DNA of 38,697 nt from Candidatus Omnitrophota bacterium (GTDB lineage: Bacteria > Omnitrophota > Gorgyraeia > Tantalellales > Tantalellaceae). The notes beneath the pieces were generated by a model, which was not told the DNA's origin, searched no databases, and saw only the letters and a list, made by a program, of their open reading frames with translations. This document shows, piece after piece, positions 1-12,200 of the stretch. The translations under genes were made by a program, and so were the position numbers. The stretch lies in contig JAHJBY010000033.1 of assembly GCA_018813285.1 (NCBI GenBank), forward strand, positions 133,157 through 171,853, written 5' to 3'. Every line of letters starts with the position of its first letter. Position 1 is the first letter of the stretch.

Positions 1-240
1 TGAAGGAGGCGCCCTGTAATCCTGTTTATGTCCGAGAACGAAGAACACATTACCCACGGCAAGCGAAACAGCGAAAAGTACGGGGGCTAAAGGAACCTGG
101 CCGGCAAATACCGGTATCGCGTAATTGATAAGATTAATCCCCAGAAATTTCGCGAAGCCAATAGAACCTATCATAAAAAGTGACGGCAGCCCCCTGTAAA
201 CAAGTTCTTCTTTGAGAACGTTTAACGCATCTATCCCAAG
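1..240 (-). other. CPBP (CAAX-like) intramembrane protease motifs at the truncated end of the giant protein
   Basis: Residues 4284-4289 read EELVYR, the EExxxR first motif of the CPBP family, directly followed by RGLPSLF as in many members. After two hydrophobic stretches comes NVFFVLGHK, giving FxxxH with F4340 and H4344, the second motif. The third motif (H or N in a later helix) would lie beyond base 1. CPBP proteins include the CAAX prenyl proteases and bacteriocin-immunity Abi proteins; the Glu and His residues form the active site within the membrane. The 55-residue spacing between motifs 1 and 2 is somewhat longer than usual. Confidence 0.72.
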
Positions 241-3200
241 CCTTTTGCCTGCGCTTTTTGCTTTGCCTGAAATGGTATTTTGGGCCTGCTGAAAGTAAAA
301 TTCGGCAAGCTTCATGTCATCACTTTGCGGGCTATCGGATCTTTCCTGATATGCGATGGCAAGCCCGTAATACAGGCGGCTAAGTCTTTCGGGATTGGGT
401 CCGCCCAGACGGTCCTTTTCCGTGTGGATCTCCTCTTCGGCTTCTTTTATCCTCTCATCAGGCGGTTTCGCCTTTTCTTCCGTTTCGATCGCCGTCGGCT
501 CTTCCGCAGGCTTTACAGCTTGTGAACTCTTCTCCTTTAGAACGTCTATATCTTCCTTTGTCCGTTTTAGCGTCCCCTCGGCTTCATCTTTCAATTTTCT
601 TAATACGTCTTTTATTTTTCCAAGTTTCCTTGACCTCAATTCATCCTGTTCCTTTTCGAACGACCATTCGGAAGTTTTCGGCCTTTCACTTTCTTTCTTC
701 TGCCCGTCCAGGTAAGAATCTTCCACAGGCTTATCAGGTTCATATGCCGGTTTATCCAATTTCTCATTTATGTCTTTCAAGATTTCCGGCCAATCCTCCG
801 GCCGTTTTTCAGGCGGTATACCCATAATCATCTCAGCCATCGCAAATAATATTTCCTCGTTTTGCCTATAATCAGCAACGGTTTTTTCCCACCCGCCTTT
901 TCCATCGACATAATCCGTGATATCATTAATAAGTTTCGCGGTTTCGTCCCCGGTCTTTTCATCTTTGCCCTTAAGCTGCAGGAACCTCACAAAGGCGAGC
1001 CGAACTTTAAACCAGGAATCTTTCTCACTTTCTTTTTCTTTCATCTTCTCGAGTTTTCTCGCGTTTCGCTTGTTCTTCAAAACCCTGACTATCCTTTCCG
1101 CCGCCTCCGGCAAAGGCTGTTTAGCTTCTCCGGCTGCCTTCTTCTCATAATCGTCAAGAACGTGCTGCATGAACCGCGCGGTTTCACCAAAATCGGGATA
1201 CACGATTTTTTTACGAATCGCGGCTACAGCGGGAAACGCCAACGCAATCAGCGTGATCAGGCCGACCGCGAGCGCCACGTAAGAATAACTCCGCAAAGAC
1301 GTCAAAGTGATAGACGAGGTTATAATCGCCGCGGAAACCACCATCTTCTTCAAAAGCTTCAGCAGAGACTCTTTTGCTTCATCCAGCTTTTGGGCCGCGT
1401 TCTCAAGTTTTTCACTTGTGACGAGATCCTTCTCTTTCCTGGCCATTTTGTTCAAAATATTTTCATGTTCCCGGTAATCCCTCAGGTATATGACCAACGG
1501 CCGCACGACATAGTCCGCAAAAAGCGCCGCCAGGACAACAACCACCGTCGCCGCTATCATATGCGACACGGAAATAGCCGAGATCATATAGCCAACCGCA
1601 AAGATCAGTGCCCCGAAATCTTTAAAAATTTTCATTATCTTCGACGTAAAAATCTTTTCAGGGACTTCGCTTTTCTGTTCCCCGAATTTCGTATAAGCAA
1701 ACTCTTTGTAATAATCGACTTTTTTACCGCGATCTTTTATTTTAGCGATATTGCGAAGGGCTTCCTTCCTGTCTTTGGAATCAAGCGCGAATCTCGCGAG
1801 AATCGTTCTCATGTTATCTCTCTTTTCTCCGTCAATTTTCGGGTGCCCTATCTTCATCTTCTGCCACCATTTTTCATCATCACCAAGCGCCGCGCGGGCA
1901 GCCTTCTTCACCTCATCCTTCAATGTCGGCCCGCCCATCATCCCTTCCATCCCCGCCCCCCTAAGCATCTCAGGTGATATTCCCGGAGGTATTTTCGGCG
2001 ACGGTTCCTCTTTGATCCCAAGTTCGTCTTTGGCGGTGATAATCTCGTTTCCAATTTCGGCGATAGCGCTGTTTACGTCACGGTCCCGGACGTCCCCCGT
2101 CACGGCTAAAATGTGTTTTTGAAGCCGGAGCGCGAATTCATAATACTTTAACGCTTTTTCCGTATCCTTCTTTTCGCCTTCTTTGTCTTCTTTTAATTTT
2201 TCTGCCTGTTTTTTTACTTTTTCAAACAAAATCCTTATTTTTTTATCCGGCTCTCCATCCATAGTTGCGGCCATAACAAATCTTTCAACCAGATCGACCG
2301 GCACACTTTCTTGTGCCCCCAGGCCAAGATGTTCGAGCAGTATCTTTTCTGCCTTGCTTTTTTTTGCTCTTTGTTCGGTATCTGTCACTTCGCTAAACCC
2401 CAGAATCCCCTCCGACGCCGCGGCCGTTCTTCGCCGCTCAAGCTTGAGCCAGCTATCGATACGGGCAGAAAACCATTTCTTAAACGTGGGCCATTTCTTC
2501 TTACCAACAAAAAATAAGGGGGCTCCTATTATGAGAACGCAACCGAGAGTGCCGCCAGGTAAACCGCCGGCGCTAAGAGCGCCGAGACCTTTACCGCTGA
2601 ATAAACCTGTCACGCCTGTCCAGATAGAAGCAAGAACCCCCATCTCCCACAAAACAGCCAGGCCGATCGCGACACCGGCCGTGATAACCGCGCCCTTTGC
2701 CAGTTTTCTCCGGAACGGTTTCTTTATTTTGTCCGCTTTCTTCCACAGATAAATACCCCCGGCGATCAAACTGACACCGGCTGTTATTTTTAAGCTCCTT
2801 ACCAGCATAGGGCTAAGTGACGCCACTGCCGTTTTAAGCACCGGTGGAGTGATAGTAATTGCGCCGAAAATAATCCCCCCTGTATATACCAAGGCTGAAA
2901 TTAAAAATGTTAAAACCATCACGCCGCCTACAAACACAAAGGCTTTCCTCCATGCCGGATGATACCCCGAGTCCATCCATTGAAATAACCACTCAAATAA
3001 ATTATAAAAAAGCATTAAGATCCGGTTCGCCTCGGGCATCGCTACCGCGGGAAGCCTTTTTGTCAGATAAGCGTCATCGACATATTTCTCGCTATATTTG
3101 TCCTGATTTCCGATCTTTAAAACGGCCATGCCGGCCTTAACAGCGATCTCAATCTGGTCCCGGGGCACGTCGTCAAGCGTGTGTATCTCGCCGAGAACGA

Positions 3201-6200
3201 GATCCGTCGAAATGCCCCTGCCTGTACCAAGCCTGTGAACGGTTGTCATGAAATCTCTGGAAAATTTTCCTTCTCCGGCATCTTCGACAAGAACTACCCC
3301 GTCACGGTTATTAGCGATCCTTTTCCTTGTTGCCGTATTGCCATCGCCATCAATGTACGTCACATTAAACGCCGCGATACGCGTTTCCGGAGACACCCGG
3401 CTCAGCCTCCCGGAAAGTTCAGCATCTTTCAGCCCGGGATTCACCCTTTTCTCGCTGTCGGCGATCGCCTTATCCGCTTCGAAACTGCGTGCATCTCCGA
3501 CTACACCGATACCTTTTATTTCCAGTTTATCCACACCTTCTTCTTCCCCACCGGGATAATTCACGTCGTTTACACCCAGCACAAAGTTCTTACCCGACTG
3601 CCGCATTTTAATGACTTTTTCTACCAGGTCTTTCGTATTCGACGCGGAAACATCGCCACCGATAACCAATATTGCGCAGCCCTCCTTTAACTTCCCTTCC
3701 GGCAGAGAAAAAGCTGCTCTTCTGCAATCACCCTCGTTTATCGGATCCGTCTTCCCTTTCTGCCCGTAATATTTCAGGACAAGGACATCACCGTGCCAGG
3801 TAAATGTCCTTGCTTTTATCACGATCCGTTTGTCACCCTGCATCTCATACTCATCCACGATGACACTCACATTCTTTTTATCTTCCTGGTTTATATTTTT
3901 TTCATCGCCGATCAGTTCATTAACTGAAGCTAACAGTTTTTCCTTTTCGTCATCATCATCAGGCATACCACCGAACACGTTGATCCCGGACTCAAGCATT
4001 GGCGATTTCCCGTCGGACGGCACCGGGCGTACTGCCATCGCGCGAACCGCATCGACATCACTCTCCGCCGCGTCCCGAAGCTTCTCTTTTTTCGCCTTCT
4101 CTTCTATTTTTTCCGCTTTCCTTCTCTCCTCTTCTTTCTTGACGCTTTCCTCTATAGACAGCTTTTCCTCCTCCAACTCCTTCTCCACTTCGGTGCCCGG
4201 CGCGGCGGGATCCATTCTCGCGGCGTTTACCCAGTCGGACACCTCCGTGCTTTTTTTGAGCTGCATGGTCTGTCTTGGAGAACCCCCCTTGATGTTTATA
4301 GGGTCGTTCACCTGCGGCCTGCTTCCCTGGTCAATCCCCTTCCTGATCCAGCCGATCTTGCCTTCACCTTTAGCAAAACGGCGGTACGCCCCGGCAACCC
4401 CTCTGCCGACACGCGTTACACCGATCCACCTCATGACTCTTTCAAAATCGCTGGGAGGCTTTTGTTTCGCTTCAGCATATGCTTCACTCACCATCTTTCC
4501 AATGACTTCGCCCTCCATCTTCTTATCCGTCCCCTTCTTGTTCCGGTCTCTTTCCATGAGCTGCTTCTCAAAAAACGCCCTGGCGAAGTTTTTACTGTAT
4601 TCCTTAAGAAACTTCTTTGTGGCTTTTCGGATCTCGCTTTTATATGACTTGACCTTCTCCTTGACTCTGCCTTTTTGCGCCTTAGAAAAAATCCTGCCTT
4701 GTGTCTCCTGCCACTTTTCGAAAAGGTCTGACTTGATCGCCTTTCTGCTCCATTCCAGGCATTTCATGCTGATGTGTATATGTCCAGCAAACCCTGTTTT
4801 AAGTGTCTTCCTGAGTTTTTTGAAAAACCTGATTAGTTCTTTCGAGCTTAAGCCTTCTATCGCCTCTTCCAGAGTTTTCACGCTGCCGTTTTCCCTCACG
4901 GGAAGAATTTCTTCTAGTGCCCATTTGATCTGACTTTCTTTTATTCCCAGAAATAACAGGTTCTCTCGCAATAATTTTCCGTTCTTTTTTCGTTCCTCCG
5001 CCATATCCCCTTTCTTTGCCTTCTTCTCCTTTTTCACTTCCTCGATCACGTCTTCAAAAATTATATCAAAGATATCCTCCACCATCTCCTTGGCACCATA
5101 AGAAGCCTCGTCCTCTCCACTCTTGTTCTTGCGAATATCCTGAACCGTTTTGTCGTGAATGGCCTCGAACTCCTTTTCTTCTTCCTTTTCCAATCTAAGC
5201 ATCTCCTCATAATCCGCCTGGGAGAAAGGGGTGCGCATAATACGGTTATCCGCGGCCATCTTGTCAATATTCCGCAGAGCAAGCTCAAAGAACAGGTCGA
5301 GACGACCCTCCACCTCAATCACACGCTTACGCACTTTCTGTCGCTGTTCTTCTGCTAAGTCGTCCTGTATTTTTTCCGACTGAGTTTTTAACTCCAACCG
5401 TTTCAATTCTTGGGTCAGTTTCACCCATTCGGTTCTGAGGTCGCGTACTCCCTCAAAAAGTACATCTCTCATCTCACCATACGAAGACATCCGATTAAAA
5501 AACCACCTTCTCCTCTTCTCTCCCCAGGGGATGTACCCGTCCCGGTTGAGATCACCTATGCCGCGTTCCATTATGAACGAAAAACTGCCTTCACCATCCC
5601 AGTCTTCCGGCCGATTCTGGTCACTTGCCTCCATGATGATACATTCCGTAATACGCCCGGCATCCCATTCCCTTGCCGATCTCCCGAGAACCTGGTCACA
5701 CAGCCTTTTTGTCCCCATTTTCAAGGAATAAAGCTGAAGGCCATTTATGCTGGCGGCGGTAACGACCTGGAACGCGTTAAGAAACATCTGTTCCGCGGTT
5801 ATGATATTATCAAGTCTGTCAAGTCTTTCTTCCGCGTCGTCCTTCGCTTTTTTCGCCTGTTTAAGCCCGGCAATATCGTCCTTGTCTCTCACTTCCACGT
5901 ACCTCTGCCCGGCCCTAAACGCCGCCAACCCGTACTCCCCTGCGATAGAGGAGCCGCTTAAAAGTTCAAATTCCGTTTTGTTCTCCACCGCTGCTTTTAT
6001 CGTGTTTTGGAGGCGATCCGAATATTTCTTTAACTTTGTGTTAAGTTCGATTCTTTTTGTTAACAATTCTTCTGTTATCTTTCCAATATCATATTCTTGC
6101 CCCTTTTCCGTCTTTTCTATCGCCACTTTAAGAACGCCCGTTGTTATCTCGCTGACAAGCTCCCGCGCGCCTTCTATCGTACCGTCTTCCCTTTCCTCCG

Positions 6201-9200
6201 CTTCGATAGTGTTTCTCAGATTTTTTTGAGCCTCCGCCAGGCTTTCTTCCGCCTTCCTCGTTCTTTCTTTTGCTTCATCAAGATCAATACCGATCATTTT
6301 CGCCAGTTCCCGCTGCGCCTTTCTTAACTCTTCCTGTTTCTCTTTGCGCTTCTCCGAATCTCCACCTTGCGAGCTTCTTTCACGAAACTTTTCTTTCAAA
6401 TCATTACAGATCCCGCGTATCTTTTCCGTCTGAGCCATCGCCTGCGACATCGCCTGCGACATGATTTGCTCCATCTTTTCCATTTTCCTACGAAAATCAG
6501 AAGTGTTTATCACCGTTCCAAACCTTTTGTATTCGTCCTCTTTCAAAATCTCATCAACTGACTTTTTCTCCTTTACCATTTTCCGTAACATTTCATTCAG
6601 TTTATTTCTAGCTCCTGTCTCCGTCAGCCCCTGAGCTTCGAATCCCGAACAGATCCCGGAAAACAGTGTTTCGTCGGCAATTTTTCCGACATCAATACCA
6701 TTTTCGATAACCTTCCGGTATTTATTTATCCCTTCACTAAAACGCAAAGGATTCATGTTTATGCCCCTCCCGATAATAGGTGTGCCGATGGTAACGTGCC
6801 CGTTACGGCCGCCGTACGCCTCAGCCAGATCCACATCCTCGTTAACCCTGATGAGATGTAAATATTCGTCAACAATGCCCAGATCCCGCATCGTTTCAAA
6901 AACTCTTCGAGTCTGGATACCGTTGGACAATATTATTGAGATCGGCGATGACTCGTTGTCTGCCCGCAGCCGTTTAACCTCTTCAGCGAGTTTCTCGCAA
7001 AGGTCATCCAACGTCATCGCATAGATCGGCTTGCCCTCCACGACGATCCTTTCAGCGAATCTCGGCATCTGAAGTATGTCCTCTTTTTTCTTCCCTAATA
7101 CTTTCCCCGCTTCCTCCGCCACCTGTTCTTTCGGAAACGTGCCGGTAAATCCGCTCCAGCCTTCGAAGCTCTCTATCACGTTTATACCGCTCAGTTTACT
7201 GCTCGTCTTGTTGTCTTCCTTTATCCTCACCTTATTCGTACCGGTTGTTATACTGTGTTTCGCGTCCAGATACCTGCCCAGGTCGGACAATCTCCTGTCG
7301 GTAAGCAGACCGCTCTCTTCCATCAAGCTTATCTCAGCCCTGACGGCCCACTCTTCCCCTTCGACTTCCCATTCTTTTTTTACAACTTCATAATCCTTTC
7401 CCTTCTCATACGTATATTCGACAATAAGCGCTTTGATAACATGCTTCCGAAACTCTTTTTGTGTAAGCTTTTTCCTTTCCACCTTCCAGTCAAGACCTAA
7501 ATATAACTTCTCGATAAAGCTTTCCCCAACGCCGGTCAAAGTAATAGTCTTTTTAGTCTTGTCCATCACAAGAACCGATCTGTCCGCCGCTACGGCGTCT
7601 TCAGAAACCAGCTCCATGCGTCTGCCGACCTGGTATCTATCCACCTGCGCTTCCTGCCTTACGCGATACGCCAACATAGCGAGGTTATTATGAAAAACCT
7701 CTGCCTCCTGTGTAACATTCCCGCCAAACTCAGCGATAATGTAATCTGTCGAAAACTGATCCAGAAGGACCTCGTCGAGTTCGTCTATGTTGCCGTAATA
7801 AAAACTAAATTTTTTTGATGTTTCATTGTAATTGTCGCCAAAAATTTCCTTTCTTTCTTTTATATCTTTCTGGATCATAAACGCGAGATTCGCCATGCTT
7901 ACATACGTGATCCCCGCCTGTTTAAAAGCACCTTTCAGGTCTTCCGGCTCACTTCCATTATTTATGTGTCTCACGGTTTTTGGTGCATCGCGAAAACCTT
8001 TGCCGAGAAAACGTTCATACACATCCCCCATGCCGTGTTTTCCCGTGCTCGCGTTCCGTTTCGCGAGGACATCGTTCGTCTCTAACGAAAATACCGGCCG
8101 TCCCTCCGCGTTCAGGGCCTTAAGGCCGATCGCGAGCGCCGCGGCCGTCGTTTTACCTTCACCTGTCGGAAATTCAAGAAGCTTTCCCAGTACCAGTTTC
8201 CCGGAAGCAAGGCAACGGTTATCCTGCCCTTTCGGTCCCCAGCCTTTTTCAAGAAAAATGGTATAAAGAAACGCCGCGGTTCCCTTTACCACAAATTCAC
8301 GATGATACTCGTTATCCTCGTCATATATGGCTTCGCCCTGTTCCTTCGCCAGGGTCTCCGCGCGTTCGCGTCGCGCCGTTATTTTCTGGTTTATCGCCTC
8401 ACCAAAGGCGTTAAGCTGTCCGCTTTTAAAATCACCTTTTTCATAGAAGTCCTCTTCCCTCAGGGATAGGCAATCCGGGAGTTTCGTTAGCGAGTCTTCT
8501 CCTTTCCGCGCGTTGTTTATTGCTTCGAGCAGCTCATTACAGTTCGCCTCGTCCTCAAGCTCTTTAAGCACCGCGTTCATCTCTTCTTCCGTAAGGTCCT
8601 GCATAAGCGCGGCTTCACAGGAAAGCCGTGCGTGTTCCCTCTTTGTCCTGTACGTTTCCGCGGATTTTTTGATCATGAACGCGTATCGCGCGTCTTTAAG
8701 GAATTCTTTTTGCAAGCTTTGCTCGTCTTTTTTGTGTTTTTTCTTCAAAGGCAAAAGCCTCTCCCGCAGAAAGTTATGGACATCAAAATCGCCGTCTAAA
8801 TCGATTTGTGCCGCGAATTTTAAACACGCGTCATGAGCGTCTTTAACGTCAGCTTCTGTTACCATTAACCTCTCCGTTAATTCTTCCTTTTGAGAAACCA
8901 ATCGACCCTTTTGGGTTTCCTCGGCCTTTTCGATATCCTTTTCTTTCTTATCTAATTCACCCACTAAACTCTGAGATTCTTTGTTTTTTTCGACATACGC
9001 GTCGAACAACTTTTTAAAGTCCTTAAGCGTCTCATCCGGGTCGCCTTTGTACTTTGTAAGACTCTCCTCTCCGATAATCCCCTCCTTTACAACCATATTT
9101 ACACCGTGAAGAAGCTTATAGTATGAAGACTGGGCGTATCCAAGCTTCTCGAAAACTTCCAACAGACGATCCCTGTCCTTCTGTTTACCTGCACCGATAA

Positions 9201-12200
9201 AATCCTCGAGACCAGACAGAATAGCGTAGCGTTCTTCCGCCTGACGTTCCTCATTACCTGACCCTTCACGCCGGTTGGCCAGATGGCCGTCTATCTCGTA
9301 ATTTTTCAAGTGCCGGCTAAAAACAGAAATGGCATCCCGGTCTTCATCGTTGGAAACATCAAAATTATCCGGATTGAATAAGGCTGCATTAAAATATATG
9401 ATTATAGTGTTTTTGTCTTCCGAGGTTTCCATGAATATCTTTTTTTCGCTATTCTCGACAAATCCGAACTTTACAATTTTCCCCCGGAATTTCCCGTCAC
9501 TACTCCATAAAACTTCGCGCAGTTCATTTAAAATCAAACGGAAATTATTCAGATATGTTTGTCCTCTCTCAATAATTATGCCATCATCTGAAATCTCTAA
9601 TGGTATTTTCTGCTCGAGAGTGTTGAAATCGTACATGGCCCCCGGCCGCGCGCGTTCCGTCGGCTGTCCCAAAAATCCCGATTTATCCGCAAACTCCTCC
9701 GATAAATCCATGATCTTCTCCAGAAGCAATTTCCGAATTTGCGGCGTCAATTCCCCGAACACCCCAACAAATTTCTTTTCGAATTTCATTTTCTCCATGG
9801 CACTCGCCACCTGAGTAGCGATATATTCTTCTTCAACTTTTTTAGCCACCTCGTGCGCTTTTTTGTGTATCTCTCTAGATTTTTCTTTGTCTTTGCTTTC
9901 TATTTTTAAAAGCCAACCTACGATTTCTTCGGCTGAGGCTCCTGTATTTTTCATTTCTTCTTTGACTTCAGTCAACAATATTTCCCTCTCTGTTACTTCA
10001 TGCCTCACAATGGATTCCAGGGCCAACTTCCCGGCGAATTCTTTGTTAATGTTCTTGTTAATGTTGACAATTTCTTTTGTTTTCTTCTTTAAATCACCTC
10101 TGCCTATCCAAACAACATCACTCCTTCTCGCACAGTGGGAAACTATCCTGTCCGCGATAACGACAGTTTTCCCTCTCATCCGAATAATCTCGATATCATC
10201 TAATTTACTTTTTTTATCGTTTTCCTTACATACCCGCTTGTAGAGAGATACCAACCGGCCTAATGTCTCTAGATCTATCCTTTTCGCGTCCAACAACTCT
10301 TTCAGGTCTCCCTCTTTCAGTAAAATACTTAAAAGCTCATCCTGTTTATCATTCAGCATTTTTGTCTTTTTAATATCACTTTCTACGTTCTTTAACGCTT
10401 CCTTTATCCTTTCAAACACTCTATTTATCTTGCTGTTCACTTCACCATGATCAACTTTACTGCCCTGCCACGAAATAGCTGGGACTTTTTCATGCACAAA
10501 ACTCTTTCTCTCGACCTGTTTTTCGGCAGGCGCTCCTTTTTCGATTTTTTCCTCATCTTTAAGGCCGGCAAGTTTTTCTTCAGCAGCAGGGGTTTTCTCT
10601 TCAACCTGTGCCTCTTCCCTCCAGCCGGATACGATATCCGCTATTATGGACTCCTTCGTCCCTTTATCGACGGTTATGCCGATACGACCCGCTATTTTTT
10701 CAATGACGTTTTCAAGTTTCTCCGGATCAAGTCCGCCTTGCTTGTTCAAGATATTCTTTTCGTTCCATTCGATATACTTCGCCAGCCGCTGCCGCAGTTC
10801 TTGAAGCCTCATCTCCCTGATCTTGCCGGCGAGTTCCTCTCCGCGGGAGATCGCTTCACCCGCGGCGTCTTCGGCCAGCGTCACCGACGTTATAAACCTT
10901 GCCTGACCCACGGCTTCTTTCGTGACACCATCAAACTTTTCCAGTTTCACTTTTCTTTTTCCGGACGCGTCCTTCTCCGTCAGGTTGACCCGATACATAA
11001 AATTTCCTTTATCTGTCTCAAAATATATCTTTACACGGTTCTCACCTCTTTTCTTGTCTCTTTCGATTATCATGGAATCGAGCAGGCTTCGCAGGAATCG
11101 CTTGTTTTCTTTTGATCGGTCTATGTTGATTTCGCTTTTTTCTATCAACTCGGCTTGCAATCTTACGAATTCTTTAAAGAAATCATTCTTCGTCTTCTCC
11201 ATTCCCGACTGGCTGAATCTCCCTGCTTCCATGTTTTCAAGAACTCGTCCACCGAAATATGCCGCCAGTGTTTTCATTTTTACTTTAAAACCCGCTTCGT
11301 CCTTTCCCGCGCCGCGCAGGATGTTTTTCATAACGTCGAAGAACGACGGGACCGCGAGGTAGTCTCCCGATCCGGTGTAATGTTTGTATTCGTTGGTTTT
11401 GTTCGTCAGGATCGTGATATACGGGCGTTTACCGGTTTTGGAATTGAAACGCGGGAGCAGGATCAGGTAGGATACCTTGTCCGTCTTCAGGATATCGGTG
11501 ATACCTCTTGTATGGAACCCGCCGGTAACGACGGCGGCGACACTGACCCCCTCTTTTCTCATCTGTTTGATGGTGTTCTCCACCATGCGACTGTTCCTTC
11601 CCGTCGCCGCTTCGTAAAAGTCTACCGCCTGCGGGAGTTGTTCAAAGAGCCGCGAAACCTCCGCAAGGTCCCGCGGGATCGGGATGCCGTATCTTTTATA
11701 ACGCGCTTTTATGAAATCCAGAAAAGCGGGCCACCTGAAATCCTCTATGCGGCTCTTGAAATACTTGAGCTGGCCGCTGGTGAGCCTTACGGCGAAAAGG
11801 TTGCGCAGTATTTCCGCGTTTTTCAAAAGCGCGGTAAGTTCTCTTTCATCATCGTTCCTGACGAGCTTTTCTCTTATCCGTCTCTCATAATCGTCTATCT
11901 CGTCCATGAGCCCCCCTATATCGATGGACTCGTACAGGTTGACATAATCGCAGAAACCTTCGAGGTCGTCGTAATCCTCCCGCGGAAGGGCTTCCGCTTT
12001 GGCAAGCGTGAGGATGTAAGAATAAAACTGGCTCTTTGATATCTTGCCGAGCTTGAACGAGAGGCTCCTGAGTATGAGTTCTTCAAGGCTGTCTCTTTTG
12101 AGCCGGTTTGTCAGGATATCGAGCGCGGCGTCTCTCTGGCGATTGACGGCGGCGTAATTGACGGCCTTCTCGATTTCGGCGGCCTTCATGAGGGCGCCTA

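Noticed and set aside
862-1977. A 371-codon open frame on the plus strand
   Set aside because: It lies opposite the giant minus-strand gene; its product is a rich mix of R, H, F and P with no motif, typical of an antisense shadow.
3830-4933. A 367-codon Ser/Phe-rich open frame on the plus strand
   Set aside because: Antisense shadow of the K/E-rich giant frame: Lys and Glu codons read backwards give Phe and Ser. No ribosome site or family likeness.
5530-5553. A dockerin domain
   Set aside because: Only one of the two loops needed for a dockerin is present; kept only as a single EF-hand-like loop.
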